Shown: positions 43,825-52,279 of the stretch, piece by piece
Position numbering within the stretch: the stretch's first letter is position 1
Layout: every line of letters starts with the position of its first letter
DNA from: Nioella aestuarii
GTDB taxonomy: Bacteria; Pseudomonadota; Alphaproteobacteria; Rhodobacterales; Rhodobacteraceae
Reading direction: 5' to 3'
NCBI RefSeq assembly: GCF_050896395.1
Contig: NZ_JBPBBA010000005.1
Coordinates: forward strand, 1 to 64,000
Length of the DNA stretch: 64,000 nt
Notes under the pieces: generated by a model
What the model saw: the letters and a program-made list of their open reading frames with translations, nothing else
Databases searched by the model: none
What the model was told of the DNA's origin: nothing
Program-made: the position numbers and the translations under genes

Positions 43825-43871
43825 GAAGGCGCTTCGAAGCGCCTTCACAAGAGTTTTCGAAAACTCTTGTG
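43825..43871. repeat. Two abutting perfect palindromes
   Basis: A 22-bp palindrome (43825-43846, core AAGGCGCTTCGAAGCGCCTT) joins a 26-bp palindrome (43846-43871, centre AGTTTTCGAAAACT), sharing one base. Both are perfect. The first core matches the 14133-14154 element except for the two central bases. They sit between convergent genes and could also form terminator-like hairpins, but there is no T-run. Confidence 0.9.
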
Positions 43872-43901
43872 CGCGCCCAAAGTTCCCCCTCAGCTCAGAA
43901 A

Positions 43902-44954
43902 CTACCCGCGGAAGAGCGTCAGCAGCCGGTCAACCGTTTCACCTTCGCAAGACCAGTCGCAGACGAAACGGCAACGGATGAGCTCATCCTCTGGCCCCTC
44001 GAGAGAGGCGTTGAAGGGGAAGAGATAGTATTTCGCACCGGCCTCCATCGCCCGCTTGTGGGCGCCGCGCGGGATATGGGCGAAGATCATGTTGCCTGCC
44101 GGTTCCGCCTCTAGCCGCGCACCGGGCAGGGCCTTGATACCGTCTGCCAACTCGCGGCACCGCGCATTGGCCTGTTCTGCCAGCCTGAGCCACAGCCCGT
44201 CGGTCACATAGGCATCCATCTGCGCAGACAGGAAGCGGTGCTTGGAAAACAGATGCGCGCCCCGTTTGCGGCGCAGCTCCAGTTCCCATGCCTGCGCGGG
44301 GTCGAAGAACACGACCGCCTCGACACCCAAACAGCCGTTCTTTGTGCCGCCGAAGCTGACGGCATCAATGCCCGCTTTCCACGTCATCTCGGCGGGCGTG
44401 CAGCCAAGCGACGCGCAGGCATTGGCAAAGCGGGCGCCATCCAAGTGCGTTTTCAGCCCGTAGGACTTGGCCACATCGGTGATCGCCTTGATCTCGTCCA
44501 GCGTATAGGCCGTGCCAATTTCAGTTATGTTGGTGATCGAGACGGGACCGCGCTGTACGCCATGTACGCCCTTGTCGCCGGTCGCCTTGATCGCGGCATC
44601 AAGGCCCGCAGGGTCCATCTTGCCATCCGGCCCGTCGACCAGCACCAGCTTGGCCCCATTGGTATAAAACTCGGGCGCGCCGCATTCATCCTCTTCCGCA
44701 TGGGCGATGCGGTGAACAAAGATCCCGTCCCAGGGATTGGCAAGCGTCGCCAGGGCCAGGGCATTGGCCGCGGTGCCTGTCGCCACCAGATGCACGCTGG
44801 CCTCTGGTGCTTCGAACAGGTCGCGGATCTTTTGCGTGACATCCGGCATGATCGTGTCATTGCCATAGGGCATCTGATACCCCTGATTGGCGCGCATAAC
44901 CGCATCCATGATTTCCGGCGCGGCCGGGCCAGTGTTGTCAGAGGCAAAGATCAT
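43902..44954 (-). CDS. ltaE: Low-specificity L-threonine aldolase
   Basis: 350 residues; a PLP enzyme splitting threonine or allo-threonine into glycine and acetaldehyde. It opens MIFASDNTGPAAPEIMDAV. KTHLDGARFANA and the PLP lysine in SFGGTKNG are conserved. ATG 44954 overlaps the stop of the upstream ycgN-like gene by ATGA, so a longer frame is rejected. It is the last gene of a coupled minus-strand set (ribF, ycgN-like, ltaE). Confidence 0.9.
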   Translation of the reverse strand: MIFASDNTGPAAPEIMDAVMRANQGYQMPYGNDTIMPDVTQKIRDLFEAPEASVHLVATGTAANALALATLANPWDGIFVHRIAHAEEDECGAPEFYTNGAKLVLVDGPDGKMDPAGLDAAIKATGDKGVHGVQRGPVSITNITEIGTAYTLDEIKAITDVAKSYGLKTHLDGARFANACASLGCTPAEMTWKAGIDAVSFGGTKNGCLGVEAVVFFDPAQAWELELRRKRGAHLFSKHRFLSAQMDAYVTDGLWLRLAEQANARCRELADGIKALPGARLEAEPAGNMIFAHIPRGAHKRAMEAGAKYYLFPFNASLEGPEDELIRCRFVCDWSCEGETVDRLLTLFRG

Positions 44955-45409
44955 GTGCCCGGCTCCTCGATGATGTAATCTTCCCATTCTTCTTCCTGCA
45001 CTTCGAATTCGGGCACTGTCAGCCCGCGTATCGACACACCTGCAGAATGGACGCTTTCTGGGTCACCAGACACCAGCGGGTGCCAGTGGTAAAGGGGCTT
45101 GCCTTCGTGGCGCAGCCGGTAGGCGCAGGTTTCGGGCATGAAATAAGCCACGTCGCCCATTGTCTCTGGCGTCAGCTGGATGCATTCGGGAACCAGCGTC
45201 TTGCGGATCTCGTACTGACCGCAGCGGCAAGTCTGATCGTCGAGCAGGCGGCAGGCGACGCGGGTCAGCGCGACCTCGCCGGTTTCGTCGTCTTCCAGCT
45301 TGTTCAGGCAGCACTTGCCACAGCCGTCACACAGGGCCTCCCACTCGCCGGGCGTCAGCTTGGCCAATGGCAGGGTCCAGAAATCAGGGCGCAGCTTGGC
45401 GCGGGTCAT
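44951..45409 (-). CDS. YcgN/UPF0260 Cys-cluster protein
   Basis: 152 residues. It opens with WTLPLAKLTPGEWEALCDGCGKCC, followed by CRLLDDQTCRCGQYEIR, VPECIQL and ETCAYRL, giving a Cys cluster of the zinc/iron-chelating CxxCxxCC type. The C-terminal SVHSAGVSIRGLTVPE is typical of UPF0260. The function is unknown. It overlaps both neighbours by ATGA, so it is translationally coupled to ribF and ltaE. Confidence 0.87.
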   Translation of the reverse strand: MTRAKLRPDFWTLPLAKLTPGEWEALCDGCGKCCLNKLEDDETGEVALTRVACRLLDDQTCRCGQYEIRKTLVPECIQLTPETMGDVAYFMPETCAYRLRHEGKPLYHWHPLVSGDPESVHSAGVSIRGLTVPEFEVQEEEWEDYIIEEPGT

Positions 45410-46335
45410 GCAAGCGCCTTCAGGATGGTGCGGGCGCTGTCGCTGTCGGCATCCATCTGTGTGATCAGCGCATCCAGCCCGTCGAATTTCAGCTCCGGTC
45501 GCAGATAGTCGATCAAGGCGACCGACAGATCCGTGCCATAAAGATCGCCTTTGAAATCGAAGACAAAGGTTTCAAGGTTCGGCACATCACCGTTGAACAT
45601 CGGCCGCACGCCAAGAGACGCAACGCCGTGATAGTGGCCCGCATATGGGCCGTCGAGCACATCGACCAGAACCGCATAGACCCCCAGTTTCGGCAGGTGC
45701 AGCCCGTCAAGGTTCATGTTGGCCGTTGGATAACCCAACTGCCGGCCCCGCTTTTCGCCATGTACAACCATGCCTTCGATCCGGTGCCAATGCCCCAGCA
45801 TCGCGGCGGCATCACGGGGCCTGCCATCGGAGAGCGCGTTGCGAATATTGGTCGAACTTATCGCACCAAGCTCGCCATGCAGGATCGGCACGATATCGAC
45901 CTCGAACCCGAACCGCTTGCCAAACTCTGCCAGCATGTCCGTGTTACCCGTGCGGCCCTTGCCAAAGCAGAAATCGGCCCCGACGATGACGCGCTTCAGA
46001 CCAAGACCATCGGCCAGAACATCGCGGGCGAATTCTTCTGCGGTCAGATGCGACAGGGCCGCATTGAAGGGCAGTTCATAGAGAATATCGACACCCAGCT
46101 TTTGCAGCCGGTGCGCCTTTGCTTCGGCATTCATCAACCGGAAGGGCGGTGCGTCAGGCGCGAAGAACTGGCGGGGATGGGGTTCAAATGTCAGGATGCC
46201 AAGCGGCAGGTCATTGACGCGGGCGCGGTCGATGACGTGCTGGTGGCCCAGATGAACCCCGTCGAAATTGCCGATTGCGGCGGATGCGCCGCGGTCCTCG
46301 GGCTGTGCATATTGGTGGTCGCGCAAAACTCTCAT
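45406..46335 (-). CDS. ribF: Bifunctional riboflavin kinase / FAD synthetase
   Basis: 309 residues. The N-terminal FAD synthetase has IGNFDGVHLGHQHVI, and the C-terminal riboflavin kinase has HGEKRGRQLGYPTANM and NLETFVFDFKGDLYG. It makes FMN and FAD from riboflavin. It heads a coupled minus-strand set with ycgN-like and ltaE genes. No FMN riboswitch is apparent upstream. Confidence 0.94.
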   Translation of the reverse strand: MRVLRDHQYAQPEDRGASAAIGNFDGVHLGHQHVIDRARVNDLPLGILTFEPHPRQFFAPDAPPFRLMNAEAKAHRLQKLGVDILYELPFNAALSHLTAEEFARDVLADGLGLKRVIVGADFCFGKGRTGNTDMLAEFGKRFGFEVDIVPILHGELGAISSTNIRNALSDGRPRDAAAMLGHWHRIEGMVVHGEKRGRQLGYPTANMNLDGLHLPKLGVYAVLVDVLDGPYAGHYHGVASLGVRPMFNGDVPNLETFVFDFKGDLYGTDLSVALIDYLRPELKFDGLDALITQMDADSDSARTILKALA

Positions 46336-46483
46336 GCCACCGGCTTAGCGGGCCTGATGGGCAAGGGCAAGCGGGGCGGAGCGGGATTTGACAAGGCGCG
46401 CAAAGGTGGCCTGGCAACGCCTTGATGCAGACCGGTTTCGCGGCGCGTCGCGCGTTGACCCGCTGGGTGCAAGCCCCCCGGGT

Positions 46484-46511
46484 CCCCTGGATATTTTCAC
46501 GCTGATGAAAG
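46484..46511 (+). repeat. Dispersed CCCC-GG-TATTT element, copy 1
   Basis: CCCCTGGATATTT (46484-46496) followed by GATGAAAG (46504-46511). The same layout occurs at 49516-49542. It lies just past the MaoC stop. Confidence 0.5.
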
Positions 46512-46513
46512 GG

Positions 46514-46957
46514 TTAGTCGAACTTGCGCGAGGGGGCGAGCACCATGGCCTCACCCTTCAGGACAGGTTTGCCGTCGATCGTGCACTGGGTTTTCAGGGT
46601 CACGCGGCGCTTGGCGATGTCCATGTCCATCACTTCGACCTCTGCCCTGACCCAATCGCCAGGGCGCACGGGTGCAAGGAATTTCAGGGTTTGGCCCAGA
46701 TAGACGGTACCGTGGCCGGGCAGCTGTTCGCCGATCACCGCCGATATCAGCCCTGCGGTCAGCATGCCATGGGCGATGCGGCCTTCGAAGATCGTGTCCT
46801 GGGCGTAGTCTTCATCCAGATGCACCGGATTCCGGTCGGTGGAGACTTCGGCAAAAAGCTCGATATCCCGGTCGGTTACCTGCTTCATCAGGTGGCGGGT
46901 CATGCCGATCTCGATATCTTCGATACAGATCGTTCCACGGGGGAAGTTGTCGAGCAT
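46514..46957 (-). CDS. MaoC-family (R)-hydratase-like protein
   Basis: 147 residues, one hot-dog domain. The hydratase motif is present as DRNPVHLDEDYAQDTIFEGRIAHGML, with Asp and His at the expected active-site places. It may hydrate an enoyl-CoA or act in acyl-chain metabolism. ATG 46957 starts MLDNFPRGTICIED and has GAGG upstream; ATG 46978 and 46993 are possible alternatives. Confidence 0.85.
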   Translation of the reverse strand: MLDNFPRGTICIEDIEIGMTRHLMKQVTDRDIELFAEVSTDRNPVHLDEDYAQDTIFEGRIAHGMLTAGLISAVIGEQLPGHGTVYLGQTLKFLAPVRPGDWVRAEVEVMDMDIAKRRVTLKTQCTIDGKPVLKGEAMVLAPSRKFD

Positions 46958-47076
46958 ATCTGGAACCTCACGAGTCATCTTGACCCGTCTCATAGCGGAA
47001 ACCGGTGAATGCTGCAATGCAGAAGTAACAAAGTTCTTCAAATAGCCATTAGTTTCGCAACTATGTTGCTCACCCC

Positions 47077-47949
47077 CTAGCGCAGAAAGCCGATGGACCA
47101 CCTTGCCTCGACCCGTGCGTCGGATAGAACGCGGGCCAGTTTCTCTGGGTCAGGCTGATCCGTAGTGCCTGTTTCCTCACGGCTGAGGCCGCCGGAAATG
47201 AACAGGGAATCAATGGGTTCGCCTTGTGCGCCAAGGATATCGGTTAGCAGCCCGTCGCCCACGGCGAGGATGCGGTCAGGTGGGCAATCGACGCCGGCCT
47301 GGGCCAGGCGCATACGGGCCAGTTCGTAGATGGGGGCGTGGGGTTTTCCGAAATAGAGGCTCTCGCCGCCCATCTCAGTATAAAGCTGCGCCAGCGCGCC
47401 CGCGCACCATTCGCGGGTTTCACCTCGATCGACGACAATATCGGGGTTCGCGCAGAGGAGTTTGAGGCCTTTTTGCTTGGCGTACAGGAACTTAGGGCGC
47501 ATCACAGCAGGGTCGGCAGAAGGGTCCACCGGACCGGTGCAGACGATGCCTTCCGCCTCTTCCAGAGGAACCTGTTCGATCTCGACTGCATCTGAAAGAA
47601 CGTCCATCGGCGCGAAGAACCCCTGGTCATGCGGCTGACCGATGAACCAGACCTTTTGCCCGACGATCCCACGCAACATGGCGGCGCGGGCGCTGTCGCC
47701 GGAACTTGCGATGCTGTCCCAGCAATCCCGGGGCACACCGATTTTTTCTAATTGCTTCTCGACACTTGCGCGGGGCCGGGGGGAGTTGGTGAGCAGCAGC
47801 ACATAGCCACCCTTGGCCTTGAAGTCCCGCAGCGCTGCGACGGCCTCGGTGAAAGGGGTGTAGCCGTTATGAAGGCATCCCCAAAGGTCGCAGTAGAGCA
47901 CGTCGTAGCGGTCGGAAATCTCAGAGAGCGAGCGGATGATGGTGGTCAT
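47077..47949 (-). CDS. HAD-superfamily class IIA phosphatase
   Basis: 290 residues. The nucleophile motif is YDVLYCDLWGCLHNG (the second Asp position is Gly or Cys, as in this subgroup), motif II is LLLTNSPRP, and motif III/IV are FGKPHAPIYE and AVGDGLLTDILGA. It belongs to the NagD-like cap IIA group. The substrate is unknown. ATG 47949 begins MTTIIRSLSEISDRYDV. Confidence 0.87.
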   Translation of the reverse strand: MTTIIRSLSEISDRYDVLYCDLWGCLHNGYTPFTEAVAALRDFKAKGGYVLLLTNSPRPRASVEKQLEKIGVPRDCWDSIASSGDSARAAMLRGIVGQKVWFIGQPHDQGFFAPMDVLSDAVEIEQVPLEEAEGIVCTGPVDPSADPAVMRPKFLYAKQKGLKLLCANPDIVVDRGETREWCAGALAQLYTEMGGESLYFGKPHAPIYELARMRLAQAGVDCPPDRILAVGDGLLTDILGAQGEPIDSLFISGGLSREETGTTDQPDPEKLARVLSDARVEARWSIGFLR

Positions 47950-48085
47950 TTGCACGGGGTCCTTCTTGGTCGCGGCCTGATTACGGGAGCCGCTCGCGGA
48001 AGGAAAGGGGGAGCAAAAAGAGGGGGCACCGCCTGTAACCCCCCGTGCACCGGATGTGCCGACGAAACGCGACTTTCGGGGCCGG

Positions 48086-48574
48086 TCAGCCGGTTTCAAA
48101 CCCAACAAGAAGTTTGCGCAGCAGCGCCGTCATCTGCGCCTGCTCTTCGGGCGAAAGACCAGCGGTCAGCCGGGTCTGAGTGGCGGTGTGGTCGGTCACG
48201 GCGGCGTCGATCCGGGCGCGGCCTTCGGGCGTCAGTTCGATCAACACCGAGCGGGCATCGTCGGGATTGCCGACGCGAGTCACCAACCCCTCGCGTTCAA
48301 GCCGGTCGATTCTATGTGTCATGGTGCCGGATGTGACCATGGTACTTGCCAGCAGCTCGCCCGGTGACAACCGAAAGGGTGCGCCAGAGCGGCGCAGGGT
48401 GGCAAGCACATCGAAACTGGCGGCGTTCAGATCATGGGCGGCAAAGGTTTTGTCCATGGCGAGACCAAGATGCCGAGACAGGCGTGCGATGCGGCCAATA
48501 AGGGCCATTGCATCATGGTCGATCTCGGGGCGTTCGCGCTGCCATTGCGCGGAAATGCGGTCTACTCGGTCCAT
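48086..48574 (-). CDS. MarR-family transcriptional regulator
   Basis: 162 residues; the winged-helix core runs AASFDVLATLRRSGAPFRLSPGELLASTM and GTMTHRIDRLEREGLVTRVGNPDDARSV, with the DxRS wing motif. It is divergent from the EamA exporter. Two near-identical palindromes in the 80-nt gap are probable operators, so it should repress itself and the exporter until a small ligand binds. Confidence 0.92.
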   Translation of the reverse strand: MDRVDRISAQWQRERPEIDHDAMALIGRIARLSRHLGLAMDKTFAAHDLNAASFDVLATLRRSGAPFRLSPGELLASTMVTSGTMTHRIDRLEREGLVTRVGNPDDARSVLIELTPEGRARIDAAVTDHTATQTRLTAGLSPEEQAQMTALLRKLLVGFETG

Positions 48575-48596
48575 TTTCGCACAGTTAAGGGGATTT

Positions 48597-48612
48597 ATCT
48601 TGACGTCAAGAT
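48597..48612. promoter_or_regulatory. MarR operator, site 1
   Basis: ATCTTGACGTCAAGAT is a perfect 16-bp palindrome. It shares TCTTGA..TCAAGA with site 2; the centres are 26 bp apart. Position and form fit a MarR dimer site overlapping the marR promoter. Confidence 0.8.
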
Positions 48613-48623
48613 GAATGCAGTTG

Positions 48624-48637
48624 TCTTGATATCAAGA
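48624..48637. promoter_or_regulatory. MarR operator, site 2
   Basis: TCTTGATATCAAGA is a perfect 14-bp palindrome ending 17 nt before the exporter ATG, close to its ribosome site. Occupancy could block initiation of eamA transcription. Confidence 0.8.
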
Positions 48638-48654
48638 TAAACAAGGAGGCCGAC

Positions 48655-49569
48655 ATGGCCAGACGATCCGACCTGTTTCTGACGGCGCTTGCCCCCGCGA
48701 TCTGGGGGTCGAGCTATATAGTCACCACTGAACTGATGCCGCCCGATATGCCGCTGACCCTGGCGATGCTGCGGGCGCTGCCTGCGGGTCTGGTTCTGCT
48801 GCTGGCGGTGCGGCGTTTGCCACAGGGCATCTGGTGGGGGCGGGTGGCCGTGCTGGGCGCGCTCAACTTCACCATCTTCTGGGCGGCGCTCTTTGTGGCG
48901 GCCTACCGCCTGCCGGGCGGCGTGGCGGCGACGGTTGGGGCGATCCAGCCGCTGATTGTCATCGGGCTGGCGGCGGTCTGGTTGAACGTGCAGGTCACCC
49001 TGCGCGCGGTGCTGGCGGCTGTGGCAGGGATCGGCGGCGTGGCGCTGTTGCTGTTGGGGCCGGAGGCGGCACTTGACCCGGTGGGCATTGCAGCGGGGCT
49101 GGTCGGGGCGCTGTCCATGGCGTCTGGCATGGTGCTGACGCGGCGGTGGCAACCGCCGGTCGACCTGCTCACGCTGACCGCGTGGCAGCTGACGGCGGGC
49201 GGGCTGTTGCTGGTGCCGCTGGCGCTGTGGCTGGAGCCGGGGGTGCCTGTCTTCACGGCGCAGAACTGGATGGGCTGGCTTTGGCTCTCGGGCGTGGGCG
49301 CGGCGCTGACCTATGTGATCTGGTTCAGGGGCGTGATGCGCCTGCCACCCTCCGTTGTGTCGAGCCTTGGGTTCCTCAGCCCGCTTTCAGCAGTCCTGCT
49401 GGGATGGATCGTTCTGGGCGAGGGCCTGACATGGGTGCAGCTGACCGGGGCCGCCATTGTCCTTGCTGCGGTGTATGCAGGGCAGGGCGGGTCGCTTTCG
49501 GGGCTCCGCCCCGGACCCCGGGGTATTTGGGCAAAGAAGAAGGGGGAGGCCGCAACCTCCCCCACCTAG
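48655..49569 (+). CDS. EamA/DMT-family drug/metabolite exporter
   Basis: 304 residues with ten predicted membrane helices in two EamA repeats. It opens FLTALAPAIWGSSYIVTTELM, and the second repeat contains WLWLSGVGAALTYVIWFRG and SSLGFLSPLSAVLLGWIVLGE. AAGGAGG precedes the ATG. It should export a small metabolite or drug under control of the divergent MarR protein. The last 20 or so residues are encoded by a dispersed intergenic-type element. Its stop is 1 nt from the convergent cpdB-like stop. Confidence 0.9.
   Translation: MARRSDLFLTALAPAIWGSSYIVTTELMPPDMPLTLAMLRALPAGLVLLLAVRRLPQGIWWGRVAVLGALNFTIFWAALFVAAYRLPGGVAATVGAIQPLIVIGLAAVWLNVQVTLRAVLAAVAGIGGVALLLLGPEAALDPVGIAAGLVGALSMASGMVLTRRWQPPVDLLTLTAWQLTAGGLLLVPLALWLEPGVPVFTAQNWMGWLWLSGVGAALTYVIWFRGVMRLPPSVVSSLGFLSPLSAVLLGWIVLGEGLTWVQLTGAAIVLAAVYAGQGGSLSGLRPGPRGIWAKKKGEAATSPT
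49516..49542 (+). repeat. Dispersed CCCC-GG-TATTT element, copy 2 (inside eamA tail)
   Basis: CCCCGGGGTATTT (49516-49528) followed by GAAGAAG (49536-49542), preceded by GGGGCTCCGCCCC. It encodes the final residues of the EamA protein. Confidence 0.5.
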
Positions 49570-49570
49570 G

Positions 49571-51529
49571 TCACAACGTGATGCGGAAGCGGGCGAAGCC
49601 ATCGGGGCCGTCGCCCGCTGGCTCGATCGTTACGCCTTCGACGCTGTCGGCATAGCCCGCGCCGCCGGGTCCGGTGTCAAACAGCACCGTCGTGCCCTCC
49701 ATCGGGGCGAAGGACCAGTTGGCATCGGCCTGCGGGTTGATCGACCCCTGTTCCACGATATAGCGCACGATCACGTCGCGGTTGGTGTCAGGGCCCTCGA
49801 AGATCACCGTCTCGGGCGAGGCACCGGGGAAGCTGCCGCCGCCGCCCGCGCGATAATTGTTCGTGGCGATGACGAACTGCATATCCGGCGTCACCGGCTG
49901 GCCCATATAGGTCAGGTTCACGATGCGGCTGGCCTCGGGGTTCAGCATCTCACCTCGCGCAGTGAATCGCGAGGGCTGGCTGAGGTCGATCTGGTATTCA
50001 ACCCCGTCGATCACGTCGAAGTTGTAGGAGGGAAACTCCGGGTTCAGCAGCACCTGGTCGGCTTCACCCGGGGTGATCTGGTTGAAAATCCCTGCAGAAC
50101 GTTCGAGCCATCCTTGCAGCTGTCCACCATTCACCAGAACCGCACGCACCGTGTTGGGATAGAGATACAGGTCAGCCACGTTGCGGATTGCCACGTCGCC
50201 CACGGGTACGTCGGTGTAATATTGCGGACCACCCCGGCCACCGGCCTTGAAGGGGGCGGCGGCCGACAGGATCGGGATGCCCTCCCATTCGGTGCCTTCC
50301 ATCATCTGGGTGATATACCAGGTCTGGGCGATCGAAACGATCTGGACCGACGGGTCATCGGCCACCAGCGCGAAATAGCTGTGCAGCGGGGCTTCGGTCC
50401 GGCCCACGGCGCGGCGCACATAGGCGAGCGTGGCGTCATGTTCCTCTTGAACGGACGCTTCAACGGCGGCGACACTTTCCACCAGCGGCGTGATGGACCG
50501 GTCTTCGCCCCGGCTGTAGATCGGCCGTGCCTCGCAGCTATGGGCAGCGATGCGCCATTCGCCCGCCTCGCGTTCCAGCATCAGGTCGACAAGGCCCATA
50601 TGGCTGCCCCAGAAGCCGCCCATGGTGGCAGGCTTGCCCATGATGGTGCCGGCATCAGTATCCACGCCGGGGGTGTCGGCATAGTCGGGGCCGGGGAAGA
50701 CGCGGTGATGGTGGCCGGTCAGAATGGCATCGATGCCCTCAACCGCCGCCAGCGGGATCGAGGCGTTTTCCTGCCCGTCGATATGGTCGGCCTCACCGAT
50801 GCCGGAATGGGAAAGCGCGATGATCAGGTCGGCGCCTTCTTCCTTCATCTGCGGTACATAAGCCTCTGCAGTCGAAACAATGTCGCGCGCCATCACGTTG
50901 CCTTCCAGATGGCGGCGGTCCCAGTTCATGATCTGCGGCGGCACGAAGCCGATGATGCCGATGCGGATCGGGTGGGTTTCGCCCGCGCCATCGGTCACCT
51001 GGTGGTCGAGGATCACATAGGGCGGCAGCAACGTGGTGTCTTCGCGCGGCGATGCGCCCATTTCGCTGACAACATTGGCGCAGACCACGGGGAAGCCCGC
51101 ACCCGAGAGCGAGTTCATCAGGAAGTTCAGGCCATAGTTGAACTCATGGTTGCCAAGGGTCGAGCCATCGAAGCCTAGCGTGTTCATCGCAGTAATGACT
51201 GGGTGCGCGTCGCCCTCGGCCATGCCGCGTTCATAGGCGATGTAATCGCCCATCGGGTTGCCCTGCAGGAAGTCGCCATTGTCAAACAGCAGCGAGTTGG
51301 TGGATTCCGCCCGGATGCCCTCGATCAGCGCGGCGGTGCGGGAAAGGCCCACGGTATCGACGGCGCGATCACCGTAATAGTCATAGGGGAAGACATGCAC
51401 ATGCAGGTCGGTGGTCTCCATGATCCGCAGATGGGCCTGACCCGCCTGTGCGCGGGCGGAAAACGGATGCAACGCGATAAAGCTGGCGGACCCGGCCAGG
51501 AACAGACGACGGTCTAATATCAGTGTCAT
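49571..51529 (-). CDS. Exported 2',3'-cyclic-nucleotide phosphodiesterase/3'-nucleotidase-like protein
   Basis: 652 residues. A Tat-type signal (DRRLFLAGSASF) precedes a metallophosphatase domain with TTDLHVHVFPYDYYGD, FDNGDFLQGNP, LGNHEFNYGL and LTGHHHRVFPG. A C-terminal 5'-nucleotidase domain has ATNNYRAGGGGSFPG. It resembles CpdB, which scavenges cyclic nucleotides and phosphate in the periplasm. ATG 51529 begins MTLILDRRLFL; the longer frame upstream would bury the signal. Confidence 0.9.
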   Translation of the reverse strand: MTLILDRRLFLAGSASFIALHPFSARAQAGQAHLRIMETTDLHVHVFPYDYYGDRAVDTVGLSRTAALIEGIRAESTNSLLFDNGDFLQGNPMGDYIAYERGMAEGDAHPVITAMNTLGFDGSTLGNHEFNYGLNFLMNSLSGAGFPVVCANVVSEMGASPREDTTLLPPYVILDHQVTDGAGETHPIRIGIIGFVPPQIMNWDRRHLEGNVMARDIVSTAEAYVPQMKEEGADLIIALSHSGIGEADHIDGQENASIPLAAVEGIDAILTGHHHRVFPGPDYADTPGVDTDAGTIMGKPATMGGFWGSHMGLVDLMLEREAGEWRIAAHSCEARPIYSRGEDRSITPLVESVAAVEASVQEEHDATLAYVRRAVGRTEAPLHSYFALVADDPSVQIVSIAQTWYITQMMEGTEWEGIPILSAAAPFKAGGRGGPQYYTDVPVGDVAIRNVADLYLYPNTVRAVLVNGGQLQGWLERSAGIFNQITPGEADQVLLNPEFPSYNFDVIDGVEYQIDLSQPSRFTARGEMLNPEASRIVNLTYMGQPVTPDMQFVIATNNYRAGGGGSFPGASPETVIFEGPDTNRDVIVRYIVEQGSINPQADANWSFAPMEGTTVLFDTGPGGAGYADSVEGVTIEPAGDGPDGFARFRITL

Positions 51530-51654
51530 TGGGGCGAACCTCCTATTGGTTTTGCTTATTGTTATTGCGGGTGCATGACCGTCATTTGACAGTCGGCCAT
51601 CCGATTGGACCCGTCGGCGCGGGGCCTGCGATTTTCTGGGGACCGGAAGCGGGG

Positions 51655-52173
51655 TCAGCGGAAAATGCAGACCGTGCCAGACCACAGATGTTCCACTATT
51701 CCCTCCCTCTCTGACAAGAGGCCATGGATCTGTCCGGCCTGGAATTCCCATCCGAGGGTGGATTCCATGACGTCCAGCGTTGCGAAACTGCCGAGTGCGG
51801 CCAGCGGAGTACCAAGCCCGACGCCGGCCTGTGTGGTCAAGGTTGAGCCGCGGCGCAGCATAAAGCCCGCCAGCTGATCCTGCTGATAGATCAGGTCGAT
51901 CTGGTTAGGGAAGCTGACGACGACAACGGGGCCTGCGGGGCATTCCTCGGGCAGGTAGACCGAGAAATCATGCCCCATGATCGTGGCAAGGGTCCGCAGG
52001 CTTTCATGGAAGGGCGCGCCGAAGGGCAGGGTGGCGGTGGCAGTGGCATCAGCTGCAGACAGTCCAAGCCCGCCCTGGCCGATGGTCACTATATCGCCTG
52101 GGGTGGGGGAATAGCTGTCGGCCAGTGCGGGCGCAGCCAAAAGGATAAGGAGAACGGGAAGGGTCGGTCGCAT
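51655..52173 (-). CDS. Secreted protein of unknown function
   Basis: 172 residues. A signal peptide (about 1-18, ending ALA) precedes a mixed alpha/beta domain. Two Cys are present (EECPAGP and TVCIFR), perhaps disulphide-linked. It has VVVVSFPNQIDLIYQQDQLAGFML and GVGLGTPLAALGSFATLD. The family is not recognised. It lies upstream of the cpdB-like gene on the same strand, so co-transcription is possible. Confidence 0.75.
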   Translation of the reverse strand: MRPTLPVLLILLAAPALADSYSPTPGDIVTIGQGGLGLSAADATATATLPFGAPFHESLRTLATIMGHDFSVYLPEECPAGPVVVVSFPNQIDLIYQQDQLAGFMLRRGSTLTTQAGVGLGTPLAALGSFATLDVMESTLGWEFQAGQIHGLLSEREGIVEHLWSGTVCIFR

Positions 52174-52279
52174 CAGGCACCTGTGATTGGTCGCCTTCAG
52201 TCTCTGTCAGGGGAGGAAACGCAACAAGGGGCAGCCAATGGCCGCCCCTTGCGTAAGCCAAAACTGGCCGATCCGTCGA

